A DNA stretch of 64,000 nucleotides. Origin: JALNZU01 sp964463695. GTDB taxonomy: Bacteria > Bacteroidota > Bacteroidia > Bacteroidales > F082. Shown here in pieces: positions 62,999 to 64,000 of the stretch. The notes beneath the pieces were generated by a model. That model had not been told where the DNA came from and searched no databases. It worked only from the letters and a program-made list of their open reading frames with translations. Positions within the stretch are counted from its first letter, which is position 1. Every line of letters begins with the position of its first letter. The DNA is taken from contig CAYXCZ010000006.1 in assembly GCA_964463695.1 (NCBI GenBank), positions 62,001 to 126,000 on the forward strand. The letters run 5' to 3'. Made by a program: the position numbers and the translations under genes.

Positions 62999-64000
62999 TT
63001 ATTTTGCAGCAGCGCGTTGGTATAGAAAATCAAGTGTCAGCCTGATTCCGCTTCCTGTACCTCCCAATCCTCGGTAACTGTCGCGTTTTTCAAGAAAAGC
63101 AGTGCCTGCTATGTCAAGATGAATGAAGGGATAGGTAGTGAAATGTTCAAGGAATTTGCCTGCTGTTATCATTCCGGCTTCAGCACCACCGATATTCTTC
63201 AGATCAGCAATTTCACTCTTTAGTTGGTCTTTATATTCATCCCACATAGGAAAGGCTGCAATTCGCTCGTGAACTGTTAGTCCGCTCTGAATCAAGGTAG
63301 AGAAAGCCGATTCTGCCTTCGCCTGCATGGCCACAATTCCCTGACTTCCAATGGCTCTCGAGGCAGCACCTGTGAGTGTGGCATAAGTAATGACCAACTC
63401 CGGGTCGAACTTTCGTGCGTAGGTGAGGGCATCAGCAAGCAATAAGCGTCCTTCTGCATCGGTGTTGAGAACTTCTACTGTTGTGCCATCCGAAATGGTG
63501 ATCACATCACCAGGTACATAGGCATTGCCATCCACACGGTTGTCGGTGGCAGGAACAAGTGCTACAAGGTGCAATGGAAGGTTTTGTTTGGCAGCAGCTG
63601 CAATGATTGCTGAAACAGCAGCGCTGCCTGCCATGTCGCACTTCATGGTGTCCATGCCGCTGGTAGGCTTGAGACTCATTCCTCCTGTGTCGTAAACAAC
63701 GCCTTTGCCAACAAGAATGATGGGTTTTTCATTGATAGAATTATCAGGCTTCCACTCGAGAATCGTGAAAGTTGGCGGATCAATACTGCCAAGGTTAACA
63801 GCTAACAAGCCTCCCATCTTTAGGGCTTCTATCTTTTTCTTGTTAAGTACCTCAGCCTTAACACCAAACTGAGCGGCGTTTTGACTTATAACTTCGGCAA
63901 GTGTTTCAGCATTTAGAAAGTTAAGTGGTTCGTTGACCAGATCTCTGGCCCACGTAACAGCTTCAATTTCCGTATTTAACCGATGAATGTCGTCATCAGT
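62999..64000 (-). CDS. pepA: Leucyl aminopeptidase (M17), C-terminal part; runs off the right edge
   Basis: The 333 codons present begin upstream of the window's end and are open at 64000. The region 63818-64000 encodes TWARDLVNEPLNFLNAETLAE, which precedes the M17 core. The core has VGKGVVYDTGGMSLKP (metal and catalytic Lys), MKCDMAGSAAVS and the signature NTDAEGRLLLADAL. It is a cytoplasmic di-zinc/manganese aminopeptidase that removes N-terminal Leu and other residues from peptides. The stop at 62999 ends the frame normally. Confidence 0.95.
   Translation of the reverse strand, partial: TDDDIHRLNTEIEAVTWARDLVNEPLNFLNAETLAEVISQNAAQFGVKAEVLNKKKIEALKMGGLLAVNLGSIDPPTFTILEWKPDNSINEKPIILVGKGVVYDTGGMSLKPTSGMDTMKCDMAGSAAVSAIIAAAAKQNLPLHLVALVPATDNRVDGNAYVPGDVITISDGTTVEVLNTDAEGRLLLADALTYARKFDPELVITYATLTGAASRAIGSQGIVAMQAKAESAFSTLIQSGLTVHERIAAFPMWDEYKDQLKSEIADLKNIGGAEAGMITAGKFLEHFTTYPFIHLDIAGTAFLEKRDSYRGLGGTGSGIRLTLDFLYQRAAAK

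Noticed and set aside
1..64000. CRISPR arrays, insertion sequences, restriction-modification or toxin-antitoxin systems, retrons, prophages
   Set aside because: I saw no regularly spaced repeats, transposase, Cas, methyltransferase, reverse transcriptase or phage structural gene in any frame.

Overview
The window comes from a member of the phylum Bacteroidota, most likely class Bacteroidia; nothing in it fixes a genus. The evidence is: three secreted proteins with type IX secretion (T9SS) C-terminal sorting domains; the gliding lipoprotein GldH; many SPII lipoproteins; weak Shine-Dalgarno signals; and promoters of the Bacteroidota type (TTG/TTTG, about 19-21 nt, TAnnTTTG). It is ordinary, gene-dense chromosome. 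I see no prophage, insertion sequence, CRISPR array or polysaccharide-utilisation (SusCD) locus.

Layout. 1-8 kb: the start of kynureninase at the edge, an SGNH-hydrolase lipoprotein, a haem-binding protein followed by an M14 carboxypeptidase and a small lipoprotein, a rhomboid protease, a small T9SS cargo protein, and a PhoB/PhoR-like two-component pair. 8.2-11.6 kb: a DUF2237 protein and a compact carotenoid operon (CrtD-type desaturase, CruF-type hydratase, CrtYcd-type cyclase). 11.6-18.3 kb: B12-dependent ribonucleotide reductase, then a TolB-propeller/beta-barrel outer-membrane protein cotranscribed with a half-size TauE. 18.3-25.2 kb: a metallo-beta-lactamase-fold hydrolase, a family 9 glycosyltransferase, TatD-AnsA, and a large M28 peptidase exported by T9SS. 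25.3-27.8 kb: tRNA-Ser(GGA) and an ExbB/membrane protein/ExbD/ExbD energising cluster. 27.8-31 kb: a CPBP protease, DusB, a HAD hydrolase, tRNA(CAU) and a broken GIY-YIG gene.

31-39 kb: an M14 lipoprotein, a GH30 glycosidase, SerA, and a three-gene biotin-dependent acyl-CoA carboxylase (probably propionyl-CoA carboxylase). 39.5-47 kb: a hybrid histidine kinase followed by GH2 (beta-mannosidase type) and GH92 (alpha-mannosidase) lipoproteins. 47-52.3 kb: one transcription unit, holB-ricT-gldH-PBP1A. 52.3-64 kb: two unrecognised lipoproteins, a permuted-papain lipoprotein, a polyprenol-phosphate mannosyltransferase, dihydroorotase, ornithine carbamoyltransferase, GH29 fucosidase, a T9SS-exported protein, a cytidylate-kinase-like protein and the end of leucyl aminopeptidase.

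Together the genes suggest a heterotroph that takes up protein and host- or algal-type glycans. It has secreted and periplasmic peptidases (two M14, one M28, M17) and exo-glycosidases that could trim N-glycan-like or fucosylated sugars. A carboxylase connects propionyl-CoA with methylmalonyl-CoA, and there is a cyclic carotenoid pathway. Nothing here is clearly a new system. The best leads are the symmetric divergent promoters, the ExbB/ExbD cluster with an extra membrane protein, a RicT homologue with an added N-terminal cysteine cluster, a dihydroorotase with Gln in place of a metal His, and a kinase receiver domain with a one-residue insertion beside the phospho-acceptor.
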